Assembly: GCA_964612925.1 (NCBI GenBank)
Contig: CAZTFU010000004.1
Coordinates: 25,933-89,932, forward strand
Reading direction: 5' to 3'
DNA length: 64,000 bases
From: Phil1 sp964612925
GTDB taxonomy: Bacteria > Bacillota > Clostridia > Christensenellales > CAG-138
The notes under the pieces were generated by a model. It was not told the origin of the DNA. It was given only the letters and a program-made list of their open reading frames with translations, and did no database searches. A program made the position numbers and the translations under genes. This document shows positions 43,439 through 51,284 of this stretch, in pieces. Within the stretch, counting starts at the first letter, position 1. The number at the start of each line of letters is the position of its first letter.

Positions 43439-44938
43439 TTACCTGTCGTTACTTATAAGTCCCGGGTTCCTCAGCAGTGCATTGCCGAGATATATGTTCT
43501 TCACCGTGCCCATTTTTTCGCCGCATTCGCTCATCCACACCTTTTTGATGTAGGGTATTTCGGTAAGCGTGTTCACAAAGCTGTATATTATAAGCAGCTC
43601 CCGCCTGTCATCGGCGGAGCTCAGCGCATCGCAAAGCTTATCCATTGATCCCGCCTTCCATTCTATTACCGCTACACCGTCCGCAAGGTAAACGCGCTCA
43701 ACATCCTCCTTATCAAGCGGAGCAAAGCCGAGCCCGCTTGTACGCTGAGCCTCTATCAGCGTATATATTCGTGCGGTAAGGTCGTATTCCTCGTTTGATG
43801 GCACAATCTTATCCTCTCGTCTGAGCATGGATGCGTTCTCATCAGGATAATCAACGCTCACGCTTGTGCCAAGCATATCCGAATACATATCACGGGAAAG
43901 GTATTCCTCTTGCTCAAAAAGCTGTGTGCGTTCGCCGTTTTCGTCCTCGATATAAAGCCTTATGCCGCTTATACCCGGAAGATATCCCGTTATGGTAAGG
44001 GTGAGCGCGGCGCTGATAAGTTTCGCATCATATGTGCCGCTCGGCTGCTTTACGATAAGATCTATTACCTTTGGTGCATAAAGTGAAAGCGTTGCACCCT
44101 CCCGATCGTCATCGCCTATAACGCTTATTTCGGGTGCGCATGCAAGCACAAAATCGGCGGGAAGCACGGGTTCAAGCGCATCTTCTCCGCTTACGCCCGC
44201 GGCAAGCTTCGTTGTAAGCACGGTCACAAGATCCATAACCGTTGCCTCGCTTGAAACGCTCAATTCAACGCTGTGTGCCGCAATAAGCGTTTTTTCGGCA
44301 TTGGTAAAATAAAGCGTTACATGCTGGCTTATGTATTTGGCCGCTTCATCGCTGCCTCCCCTGCCGCCGTATTTTTCCTCCATATCGCTTTTGTAGAAGT
44401 CTATGCTTTCGCCGTTATAGCGTGCCTCGCCTATCGCATGGCTGTTGTAGCCCTGCTCCTTGCCGTTATAATATACGTTCACGGCCTGTATCCCAAGTGT
44501 GTCGGTAAGCGTTGCCGCTATTGCAAGGCGCACCGTCAGCCAGTCCGATTCCTGCGCCGGGAAGCCGCCGCTAAGGTACACATTACATATGCTCATGGAC
44601 TTTTCCACCTTATCAAGCTTCAGCCTGCTCGGTACGGAACGAGTCAACGACATGTTATCGGGTCCCGCCATAAGCTCACGCACGGTGCAAAGAGCCATGC
44701 TTTCGCCCTCCTCGCATTTCACCTGCCGCTTTTCGGCGGTAAGGCGGGTGCCGTCCTCGCCTATAAAATACAGGGTAGCTTCAAATTCGCCCTTGGCAAG
44801 CGTTTCTTCGCCCTGCTTTGGCGGTTCATCCTTGCTCGGTTCAAGCGCGGGGGTATAGTTGTCCTCCCTTGCACAGCCCGATATAAACCCCATGCACATA
44901 ACAATAACGAGCAGCCATGCTAAACCTTTTTTCGGCAT
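43439..44938 (-). CDS. GerMN-domain lipoprotein (longer)
   Basis: 499 residues. Lipoprotein signal with lipobox GFISGCAR (Cys at about 22), an acidic linker, then GerMN-type (sporulation/spore germination) domains: the first around residues 50-190 (EATLYFIGEDGTRLTAEKRQ, MALCTVRELMAGP, VNVYYNGKEQG) and a second copy around 210-340 (VTLYFTNAEKTLIAAHSVEL). The remaining third has no clear family. GerMN proteins are surface lipoproteins with roles in spore germination or in the envelope. Its ATG overlaps the stop of the upstream lipoprotein (TAATG), so the two are translationally coupled. Confidence 0.75.
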   Translation of the reverse strand: MPKKGLAWLLVIVMCMGFISGCAREDNYTPALEPSKDEPPKQGEETLAKGEFEATLYFIGEDGTRLTAEKRQVKCEEGESMALCTVRELMAGPDNMSLTRSVPSRLKLDKVEKSMSICNVYLSGGFPAQESDWLTVRLAIAATLTDTLGIQAVNVYYNGKEQGYNSHAIGEARYNGESIDFYKSDMEEKYGGRGGSDEAAKYISQHVTLYFTNAEKTLIAAHSVELSVSSEATVMDLVTVLTTKLAAGVSGEDALEPVLPADFVLACAPEISVIGDDDREGATLSLYAPKVIDLIVKQPSGTYDAKLISAALTLTITGYLPGISGIRLYIEDENGERTQLFEQEEYLSRDMYSDMLGTSVSVDYPDENASMLRREDKIVPSNEEYDLTARIYTLIEAQRTSGLGFAPLDKEDVERVYLADGVAVIEWKAGSMDKLCDALSSADDRRELLIIYSFVNTLTEIPYIKKVWMSECGEKMGTVKNIYLGNALLRNPGLISNDR

Positions 44939-45966
44939 TACAGCTCACCCCCAAGCATATTTATAAGCGATTCGTAACCAAGCTTGTATATGCTGCCCTC
45001 GCTTTTAAGCGTCAATGTAAGCCGCCGTGCGGATTCGCCCTCCATCGTTATGTCAAGCGTTACCGCCATTTCAGTGCCATTGCCGGATGATTTTTCGCCG
45101 CGCACGGTAAAACCTATTATTTTGTTAAGCTCCGCCATGCGCGTTTCAAAGCTTGCATAATCGGGCTTTTGTGCGCGCCCCTGCTCCACCTCCGCAATAA
45201 GCGGATATGCCTTGTCGTATTCGCCGTCACGAATATGTTCAAGGGTGCATTCCACCACCGCCGAGGCCGTAACAACATCGGTAGAATCAAATTCCATGGG
45301 CTCCACAAGGTCGTTGCTGCCGCTACCGTATGCTTCAAGTCCGATTTCGGTTCTGTTTACGCGCATTGCCGTGCCGTTTATTTCAAATAAAAGCTGAACA
45401 CGCACATCACTATCATTTGCCGTTACGGTATTGACTATGGACTGCGCCGCAAGCCGCCGTGTAAGGTACATTTCCCGTCTGGCGGCGTCAACACGTTCCT
45501 CATACTCGGCCGCGGTTATAAAGCCGCCGTCAAGCAGTCTGGATCCGTCCGACACGGCCTCATCCACTATATCCGTGGTGAAAAAGTCCTCGGAAAGGGT
45601 AACGTAAAGTATTCCTCCCTCAAGCGCAACATCAACTATTTCCGTACCCTCGGGAATAACCGAGGATATGTTGCCGCTAAGCGGCGGTGTGCCCTCCATA
45701 AGGGCGCGTATCATTGCGCGTTCCTCCTGCTCTCCCGCATAAACGGTTATGCTTGCGGTAACACCGACAAGGTACGCTTCATCATTCAATCGGTAATACA
45801 GCTTTACGCGAATGTCCTTTGCAATGCCCGCCTCGGGGTCTATGGGCGGAAGATCCTCGTGAACGCTGTCCTCCTTTATAACGCCGTTGGAGCAGCCCGC
45901 ACACAGCAGCATAATCACCGCCGCAATAAGCGCAAGCAATTTTTTTGCTTTGTCAATACGCTTCAT
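44938..45966 (-). CDS. GerMN-domain lipoprotein (shorter)
   Basis: 342 residues. Lipoprotein signal with lipobox MLLCAGCSNG (Cys at about 25). One GerMN domain (VKLYYRLNDEAYLVGVTASI, MIRALMEGTPPLSGNISSVI, ILYVTLSEDFF, then VQLLFEINGTAMRV) is followed by a C-terminal NTF2/DUF4878-like part (VVECTLEHIRDGEYDKAYPL). It begins 8 nt after the sensor kinase stop and ends in TAATG overlap with the next GerMN gene. Together they look like a pair of surface lipoproteins co-expressed with a two-component system; LpqB next to MtrAB in Actinobacteria is a comparable arrangement. Confidence 0.75.
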   Translation of the reverse strand: MKRIDKAKKLLALIAAVIMLLCAGCSNGVIKEDSVHEDLPPIDPEAGIAKDIRVKLYYRLNDEAYLVGVTASITVYAGEQEERAMIRALMEGTPPLSGNISSVIPEGTEIVDVALEGGILYVTLSEDFFTTDIVDEAVSDGSRLLDGGFITAAEYEERVDAARREMYLTRRLAAQSIVNTVTANDSDVRVQLLFEINGTAMRVNRTEIGLEAYGSGSNDLVEPMEFDSTDVVTASAVVECTLEHIRDGEYDKAYPLIAEVEQGRAQKPDYASFETRMAELNKIIGFTVRGEKSSGNGTEMAVTLDITMEGESARRLTLTLKSEGSIYKLGYESLINMLGGEL

Positions 45967-45973
45967 TTTCGGA

Positions 45974-47422
45974 CTATTCCTCCTCTCTCAACGGCAGATG
46001 CACCGTAAATACGCTGCCGCGGTTCACTTCGCTTTCAACGTTTACCGTGCCGCCGTGCAGTTCGACTATTCTTTCGACTATGGCAAGGCCAAGCCCCGTG
46101 CCGCCCGTGCCGCGAGAACGCGCCTTGTCCACGCGATAAAACCTTTCAAACAGGTGAGGAATAGCCTCCTCGGGTATGCCGATGCCCGTATCCTTAACGG
46201 TAAGTAACGCCTCTTCCCCGTCATTTCTAACACTTGCGCTGACGCTGCCGTAATCGGTATACTTTATTGCGTTTTCTATAAGATTGACCACGGCCTGCTC
46301 TATTTGGCGTTCTTCACCGAGTATCTCCGCCTCCGTGCCCGAGAATGTAAGCTTTATCCCCTTGCTCTGGGCAAGCGGTTCAAGCCGTGCAACCACGCGC
46401 TTTGTAAGCTCATTAAGTTTTATGGGCTCACGATGGAGCATGGGCTGACCCTCATCAAACTGCACAAGTCTTAACAGGTCTGTTATAACGTTGGACATCC
46501 TGTCAACCTCGTGGTTCACATCTTCAAAAAATTCACGCATTTCCTTGGGGTCGGGATTATCCTCGTACAATATGGATTCGCTGAGCAGTTTCATTGTTGC
46601 AAGCGGAGTTTTAAGCTCATGCGATGCGTTGGACACAAATTCGTCCCTCACTCTGTCATGCGCCTCTATCTGTTCGCTCATGCGATTGAATGCACGGCCA
46701 AGCTCTGCAACCTCGCCCTGCCCGCGCACGTTTACCTTAACGCCGCTGCCTTGGCGCCCCATGCGGCGTATGGCGTGGGTCAATTCAACTATGGGCTTTG
46801 TTACAAAGCCCGAAAGTACAAAGCTGCACGCTACCATTATCGCCGCAACTATTATGAATACTATCGCTATTTCCGCTATTATATCGCCAACGCTGTCCTC
46901 AACATCCTGAATAAGCGCGCTGAAAAGCACCGCACCGAGATACACTCCGTTTTCCGTAATGGGTGCGGTATAATATACGGCCCACTTTGATCCATCCTTA
47001 CTCAATGCATTGGCGGTGCCGTTTTCTATTAAATGAAAGCCGTGCGCCGCCTCCTTGCCGCCTATAAGCACATCGCGCACTTCCCTGTAGGGAAGCATAT
47101 AGCCCGTTTGGCAGGATGCGGAATCCACCTGCACGACCGCATCCGTATCCATTATAAGCACCCTTCCGTCCATTTCCTGTGCGCGGCTTAATGCAAGGGA
47201 ATAGAGAGTGTCCGCATCTTCATCCATACTTTGGCTGAGTTCAAGCGCAAGGCGGGTCGTGGCCTCCTGCTGTTGCTTTATGCGCTGATCCACAAGTGAC
47301 GATTCAACAAGTATTGCTACAGTAAAGCTTATTGAAAGTAAGGCCACAATGGTAACGGACAGATATATCGCCACCATCCTGACCCTTATCGAGCCGAAGA
47401 AATGCTTACGTTCACTGCGCAA
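45974..47422 (-). CDS. membrane sensor histidine kinase (WalK/PhoR-like)
   Basis: 483 residues. Two transmembrane helices (about 15-38 and 170-195) flank an extracellular sensor domain; then HAMP (FVTKPIVELTHAIRRMGRQG), dimerisation domain with phosphoacceptor His in FVSNASHELKTPLATMKLL, and ATPase domain with VVNLIENAIKYTDYG (N), VKDTGIGIPEEAIPHLFERF (G1/F) and RGTGGTGLGLAIV (G2). The start is uncertain: TTG 47422 overlaps the regulator stop by 11 nt and keeps the conserved HFFGSIRVRMVAIYLS entry; ATG 47377 would begin inside it. Partner is the regulator gene just upstream. Confidence 0.85.
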   Translation of the reverse strand: MRSERKHFFGSIRVRMVAIYLSVTIVALLSISFTVAILVESSLVDQRIKQQQEATTRLALELSQSMDEDADTLYSLALSRAQEMDGRVLIMDTDAVVQVDSASCQTGYMLPYREVRDVLIGGKEAAHGFHLIENGTANALSKDGSKWAVYYTAPITENGVYLGAVLFSALIQDVEDSVGDIIAEIAIVFIIVAAIMVACSFVLSGFVTKPIVELTHAIRRMGRQGSGVKVNVRGQGEVAELGRAFNRMSEQIEAHDRVRDEFVSNASHELKTPLATMKLLSESILYEDNPDPKEMREFFEDVNHEVDRMSNVITDLLRLVQFDEGQPMLHREPIKLNELTKRVVARLEPLAQSKGIKLTFSGTEAEILGEERQIEQAVVNLIENAIKYTDYGSVSASVRNDGEEALLTVKDTGIGIPEEAIPHLFERFYRVDKARSRGTGGTGLGLAIVERIVELHGGTVNVESEVNRGSVFTVHLPLREEE

Positions 47423-48095
47423 AGTAATAGCCCACTCCCCACTTGGTAAGTATGTATTCAGGGTTAGCCGGGTCACGCTCTATCTTTTCCCTAAGCCGCC
47501 GAATGTGTACGTCTACCGTTCTGAAATCGCCTATATAATCCTGCCCCCATATGGTTTCAAGCAGCTCATCACGGCTGAAAACACGGCCGGGATCCTTCAT
47601 GAAAAGCTGAAGCAGGTCAAATTCCTTCATCGTAAGGCTTACGGGTTTGCCGTCAAGCGTTGCACTGCGGCTGCCTATATTTATGCTCAGGCCGTTTGCG
47701 TTCATTTCAAGCTTTGGCGTTTCCCGATTGGCACCCGTGCGGCGGAGTATGCTCTTTATGCGTGCCTTCACCTCGAGTATATTGAACGGCTTTGTCATAT
47801 AATCGTCCGCGCCGTATTCAAGGCCGAGTATTTTATCCATATCCTCGCCCTTTGCGGTAAGCATGATTATGGGTATGTCACTTGTTTCGCGCACTATCTG
47901 GCAAACCTCAATGCCGCTGAGCTTTGGCAGCATAACATCAAGCAGTACAAGATCGTAATGCCCGCTGTTGAGCTTCTGCAAAGCCTCCTCCCCGTCACAG
48001 GCGGAATCGGTCTCATAACCGTCCTGCTCCAAGGTACGCTTCAATCCCTTTATCATAAGCGGTTCATCATCAACAAGCAGTATGCGTCTTGCCAT
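47412..48095 (-). CDS. OmpR/PhoB-family response regulator
   Basis: 227 residues. Receiver domain with acidic pair in LLVDDEPLMIKG, phosphoacceptor Asp in DLVLLDVMLPKLSG, Thr in IIMLTAKGED and Lys in YMTKPFNILEV, all intact; C-terminal winged helix with FDLLQLFMKDPGRVFSRDEL and FRTVDVHIRRLREKIERDP. Resembles WalR/PhoP-type regulators. ATG 48095 follows GGGAGG. It is co-transcribed with the kinase. TATAAT at 48147-48152 (minus strand) is a possible -10 box but its -35 is poor. Confidence 0.88.
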   Translation of the reverse strand: MARRILLVDDEPLMIKGLKRTLEQDGYETDSACDGEEALQKLNSGHYDLVLLDVMLPKLSGIEVCQIVRETSDIPIIMLTAKGEDMDKILGLEYGADDYMTKPFNILEVKARIKSILRRTGANRETPKLEMNANGLSINIGSRSATLDGKPVSLTMKEFDLLQLFMKDPGRVFSRDELLETIWGQDYIGDFRTVDVHIRRLREKIERDPANPEYILTKWGVGYYFAQ

Positions 48096-48143
48096 AAAAA
48101 GTCCTCCCTTTGCCGCGGCATAGCCGCAACTATATTCACCCAC

Positions 48144-48378
48144 TATTATTATACCATAAAACCCGCCTTAAGAAAGGGTAATAATGCAAATACGGTGCGG
48201 CAAACCACCAAATGGGCAAACATAGTCAGTACGGTTTTTGATATAACAAGCGGCCGTGGCGCGAATCATTACTGTCACTTCACGTTTTGTTATTAAGGCA
48301 AGCGGATACTTTGTATATAATAATTTATACAGAACACTTTATGCGTGATTGGGGATGCGGCATGTTCTCCCTCATTCT
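48144..48378. other. gap between two minus-strand regulator genes
   Basis: 235 bp. It contains a plus-strand TTAAGG (48293-48298) with a 17-bp spacer and TATAAT (48316-48321), but no gene follows on that strand. No terminator is obvious. Nothing else is supported. Confidence 0.35.
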
Positions 48379-49221
48379 TTACTTTTCTTCATTCTCTCGT
48401 TCGGAAATGGTGCGCTTTCCCTTCGCCTTCAGCCACATTTTTGCATGCTCCGCAATGGCCGTAAGGCATTCTTTGTTGGTGGGGTAGCCGCGTTCACAGT
48501 CTATGGAGTAGCCGAACAGCTTTGCCTGTGCGTCAATGTCCCCCGTGAGCCATGCCGTGTTTATGGCGTAGCGCATGCTGCGTTCCACGGCCTGCGGCGT
48601 GGTAGCGTGCTCCGTTGCCACTTGCGGATAGACGTCCTGCGTTATCCTCAGTCTTTCATTTGACGGGCATTTCACATACAGCCTTATTCCGCTGAGCATA
48701 TAGTTGTATCCCTCAAGCCGAGGCGATATGCCTATGTCTATCAGCGTGTGACGCACGAAATCGTCGCAGTCGAGCGTTTCATCTTGGCGTATGTCGTTTA
48801 GTAATGCCTCACTTATGCTTTCCATGTGATAATCGTCGTTATGTTTGGAATCCAATACTCTCTGTGCCCGCGATGCTATATCCCTTGGCGCGGTCGGCAT
48901 TGCCATAACGTAATCCATGCCGCCCTTTAACGCTATGTTTATTGCGGCGGCGGACGAATACGGCAGCATGCCTATAAATGCCGTGTTCGGGCACTTGTTG
49001 CGCCGCTTCAGACTTTGCACAAGCTGTATGCCGTCGCACTTGGGCATTACTACATCCACAATAACAATATCGGCCGTTACTCTGCCGCCGAGCGCCTTCA
49101 ACGCGGCAATGGGCTCATTGAAGCAAATAACGCTCTCGCATCCTCGCGCCCTAAAGCATGTTTCAAGCTCCGAATTGAATTTTGCGCTTTCCGTAACTAT
49201 GACAACGGTGCTGTTTTTCAT
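48379..49221 (-). CDS. Spo0A-like regulator with degenerate receiver domain
   Basis: 280 residues. The C-terminal 110 residues match the Spo0A DNA-binding domain: LIDIGISPRLEGYNYMLSGI, ITQDVYPQVATEHATTPQAV, ERSMRYAINTAWLTGDIDAQ and LFGYSIDCERGYPTNKECLT. The N-terminal receiver keeps the phosphoacceptor Asp (D56 in DIVIVDVVMPKCDG) but the acidic metal pair is T10-E11 instead of Asp-Asp, the switch Thr region is IGML and the conserved Lys is Met (VMAMPT). Phosphorylation may therefore be impaired or absent. Spo0A governs sporulation entry in Clostridia; this could be a divergent Spo0A or a paralogue. GGAGGG precedes the ATG. Confidence 0.8.
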   Translation of the reverse strand: MKNSTVVIVTESAKFNSELETCFRARGCESVICFNEPIAALKALGGRVTADIVIVDVVMPKCDGIQLVQSLKRRNKCPNTAFIGMLPYSSAAAINIALKGGMDYVMAMPTAPRDIASRAQRVLDSKHNDDYHMESISEALLNDIRQDETLDCDDFVRHTLIDIGISPRLEGYNYMLSGIRLYVKCPSNERLRITQDVYPQVATEHATTPQAVERSMRYAINTAWLTGDIDAQAKLFGYSIDCERGYPTNKECLTAIAEHAKMWLKAKGKRTISERENEEK

Positions 49222-49253
49222 ACATCCCTCCGAAAAACATACAATTTTGGATT

Positions 49254-49282
49254 ATCATAGTCCGCTTTTTTCTCCCGCGCAA
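49254..49282 (-). promoter_or_regulatory. promoter of the Spo0A-like gene
   Basis: Minus strand TTGCGC (49277-49282), 17-bp spacer, TATGAT (49254-49259), about 30 nt before the start codon. Confidence 0.6.
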
Positions 49283-49373
49283 GGCAACTTGGCACATTTC
49301 GGGCACGTTTTATGCCGCATTTTGCCGAAAAACGGGGAAACAGGGCCGTGATGAAGAAAGGATGGACTTCGTT

Positions 49374-49469
49374 ATGATTTTCATCGCCGTGGCTGTAATT
49401 ACGATCTTATTGCTTTCGGGGTACGGCATTAGCGACCCTAAAGTTCACAGGGGGGTCAAGGTTAATTGA
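49374..49469 (+). CDS. possible 31-residue single-helix membrane peptide
   Basis: Short frame with ATG 49374 and TGA 49467-49469. It would encode a hydrophobic helix (MIFIAVAVITILLLSG) followed by a polar tail ending GVKVN. AAAGGA lies 10 nt upstream. The composition is that of a small membrane protein, but length alone cannot prove coding and no neighbour supports a role. The rest of 49222-49556 holds the promoter of the Spo0A-like gene and nothing else I can identify. Confidence 0.35.
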   Translation: MIFIAVAVITILLLSGYGISDPKVHRGVKVN

Positions 49470-49556
49470 AATGAAAATCGAAATCCGTTTGCGCTGAGAT
49501 TGACTTTCTCTTCCGCATTGCAGTCGATCTTATAGCGTATATTCAAAAGAAAACAC

Positions 49557-49585
49557 TTGCAATTCTTCCGAAAATGTTGTAGAAT
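49557..49585 (+). promoter_or_regulatory. tRNA-Ala promoter
   Basis: TTGCAA (49557-49562), 17-bp spacer, TAGAAT (49580-49585), 12 nt before the tRNA. Confidence 0.7.
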
Positions 49586-49597
49586 ACACTTTGCCGT

Positions 49598-49673
49598 GGG
49601 GATATAGCTAAGTTGGTATAGCGCGGCGTTCGCAATGCTGAGGCCAGGGGTTCGAGTCCCCTTATCTCCACCA
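49598..49673 (+). tRNA. tRNA-Ala (anticodon CGC)
   Basis: 76 nt folding into a complete cloverleaf: acceptor GGGGATA/TATCTCC, D-arm GCTA/TAGC, anticodon loop TTCGCAA with CGC at positions 34-36, T-arm AGGGG TTCGAGT CCCCT, encoded CCA. The G3:U70 pair, the identity element for alanine, is present and confirms the assignment. It reads GCG codons. Confidence 0.95.
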
Positions 49674-49680
49674 CCCTAAG

Positions 49681-49706
49681 GCGCTTGCTTATGCAGGTGC
49701 TTTTTT
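49681..49706 (+). terminator. tRNA-Ala terminator
   Basis: GCGCTTGC (49681-49688) pairs with GCAGGTGC (49693-49700) using two G-U pairs, followed by T6. Confidence 0.75.
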
Positions 49707-49822
49707 AATGCAACAAATCTCCTTGCAATCCATGAAACCGCTCTATTCCCTCCATTCGCCTTGCTGTCTGCGCTTTTTGTAAAGAATATGGCCCGTTTTT
49801 GCGGGCGGTAGAGCCCATTTTG

Positions 49823-49851
49823 TTGACACGGCGCGAAAGGCAACATATAAT
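49823..49851 (+). promoter_or_regulatory. consensus promoter of the E2-like gene
   Basis: Perfect TTGACA (49823-49828), 17-bp spacer, perfect TATAAT (49846-49851), about 45 nt before the start codon. Confidence 0.85.
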
Positions 49852-49901
49852 GCTTTCAGGCGGAAACGCTAAGCACTTATTTATACGGAGACTTTTATCG
49901 C

Positions 49902-50783
49902 ATGGAAGAAATCAGGAAAAAACGCCTTGGCGATCGTAAGGAGGGGCGACTGCTCAGGTCGCTTGATCCCATGGCACGTGTATCAAGCTATATTATGGTC
50001 AACAGAAACGGTTCGTCCAACTATTTTGTGGACAGCGTGGATATAGAAGCCATTGAGCGCTACATTCGCCATAAGCGCAAGGATGATGGGCTTGCGGGCT
50101 TTGGCATAATGCATGTGTTGGTTGCGGCGTATGTGCGTTGCATCTCACAGCGCCCCGCAATAAATCGCTTTATATCGGGGCAAAAGGTCTATGCAAGGGA
50201 CGATATTGAAATAAACCTTACCGTAAAGCTTGAAATGAAGAGCGATGCGGCTGAAACCGTAATAAAGATTCGCCCCGATCGCAATGCCACTGCGGATGAT
50301 ATCTATAACCTTTTCCAAAAAGAAATTGAGTTTGCCCGCAGCGGTAAGGATTCAAGCTTTGACAGCACCGCAAGCATACTCAGCCACATACCCGGATTGT
50401 TCTTGAAATTTGCGGTGTGGTTTCTTAAACTGCTTGACTACTTCGGTGCGCTGCCCAAGGCGCTTACCGACCTCAGCCCGTTCCATGGCAGTATGTTTAT
50501 AACCAGCATGGGCTCACTCGGCATACCGCCCATATTCCATCATTTGTATGATTTCGGCAATGTGCCGGTGTTCCTTTCCTTCGGTCCCAAGCAGACCAAG
50601 GTTGAAATACAAAGCGATGGTCAGCTTACCGAAAAGCGGTTCATATCCTATACCGCCGTTACCGACGAGCGCATTTGCGACGGGTTCTATTATTCAACCG
50701 CATTTAAGCAGCTTAAAAGCATAATGCGAAACCCGATGCAGCTTGACGAACCGCCCAAGGAAGTATTCTACGATATCGACTGA
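49902..50783 (+). CDS. stand-alone 2-oxoacid dehydrogenase acyltransferase (E2)-like protein, likely non-catalytic
   Basis: 293 residues covering only an E2/chloramphenicol-acetyltransferase-fold domain; no lipoyl or E1/E3-binding domain. Family features include GIMHVLVAAYVRCISQRPAI, the mid segment FARSGKDSS and the C-terminal FLSFGPKQTK. The active-site motif HxxxDG is replaced by ERICDG in AVTDERICDGFYY: the catalytic His is Glu, so acyl transfer by the usual mechanism is unlikely. A central hydrophobic stretch (GLFLKFAVWFLKLLDYFGAL) could touch a membrane. Similar stand-alone proteins exist in Clostridia without known role. No E1 or E3 genes are near. Confidence 0.75.
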   Translation: MEEIRKKRLGDRKEGRLLRSLDPMARVSSYIMVNRNGSSNYFVDSVDIEAIERYIRHKRKDDGLAGFGIMHVLVAAYVRCISQRPAINRFISGQKVYARDDIEINLTVKLEMKSDAAETVIKIRPDRNATADDIYNLFQKEIEFARSGKDSSFDSTASILSHIPGLFLKFAVWFLKLLDYFGALPKALTDLSPFHGSMFITSMGSLGIPPIFHHLYDFGNVPVFLSFGPKQTKVEIQSDGQLTEKRFISYTAVTDERICDGFYYSTAFKQLKSIMRNPMQLDEPPKEVFYDID

Positions 50784-50792
50784 GGAACAATT

Positions 50793-51266
50793 ATGTCATC
50801 CATAAACAAAGTAAGGGAATACCTTGCCCGTTTTGATGCGGATAAACGAGTGCTTGAGCTTGATCATTCAAGTGCCACCGTGGCTCTTGCGGCCGAGGCA
50901 CTCGGCGTTGAGGGGGCAAGGATAGCAAAGTCCCTTTCCTTTCACACCACCACGGGTTGCATGATAATAGTCATGGCGGGGGACGTAAAAGTGGATAACG
51001 CCCGCTTCAAGGCTCGCTTTGGCTTTAAGGCGCGTATGCTCAGTGCGGAGGAAGCACTCGAGATGACGGGTCATGCCGTTGGCGGGGTGTGCCCGTTTGC
51101 ACTGCCCGAAGGTGTTAAAGTTTACCTTGATGATTCATTAAAGCGCTTTACAACCGTGTTTCCCGCATGCGGAAGCGCGAACAGCGCAATAGAGCTTACC
51201 TGTGACGAGCTTGCATCCTTCACGCCCGGCTCCGAATGGGTGAGCGTATCAAAAGCGGCCGTTTAA
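50793..51266 (+). CDS. YbaK/EbsC-family aminoacyl-tRNA deacylase-like protein
   Basis: 157 residues spanning a single YbaK domain, related to the editing domain of ProRS that hydrolyses mischarged Cys- or Ala-tRNA. Visible family features are LGVEGARIAKSLSFHTTTG with the conserved Lys, FKARFGFKARMLSAEEALEM, TGHAVGGVCPFALPEGVKVY and an end FPACGSANSAIELTCDEL. The catalytic lysine and the GxxxGG... C-PF motif are intact. It lies 9 nt after the E2-like gene and 18 nt before the U32 gene, hence one transcript. Confidence 0.85.
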   Translation: MSSINKVREYLARFDADKRVLELDHSSATVALAAEALGVEGARIAKSLSFHTTTGCMIIVMAGDVKVDNARFKARFGFKARMLSAEEALEMTGHAVGGVCPFALPEGVKVYLDDSLKRFTTVFPACGSANSAIELTCDELASFTPGSEWVSVSKAAV

Positions 51267-51284
51267 CGGCGAAAGGAGCGGTGC

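Noticed and set aside
47349..48296. Open frame of 315 codons on the plus strand
   Set aside because: Antisense to the two-component regulator and kinase start, both with intact motifs.
48293..48321. Plus-strand promoter in the regulator gap
   Set aside because: TTAAGG-17-TATAAT is plausible but no gene follows on that strand, so I give it only within the gap description.
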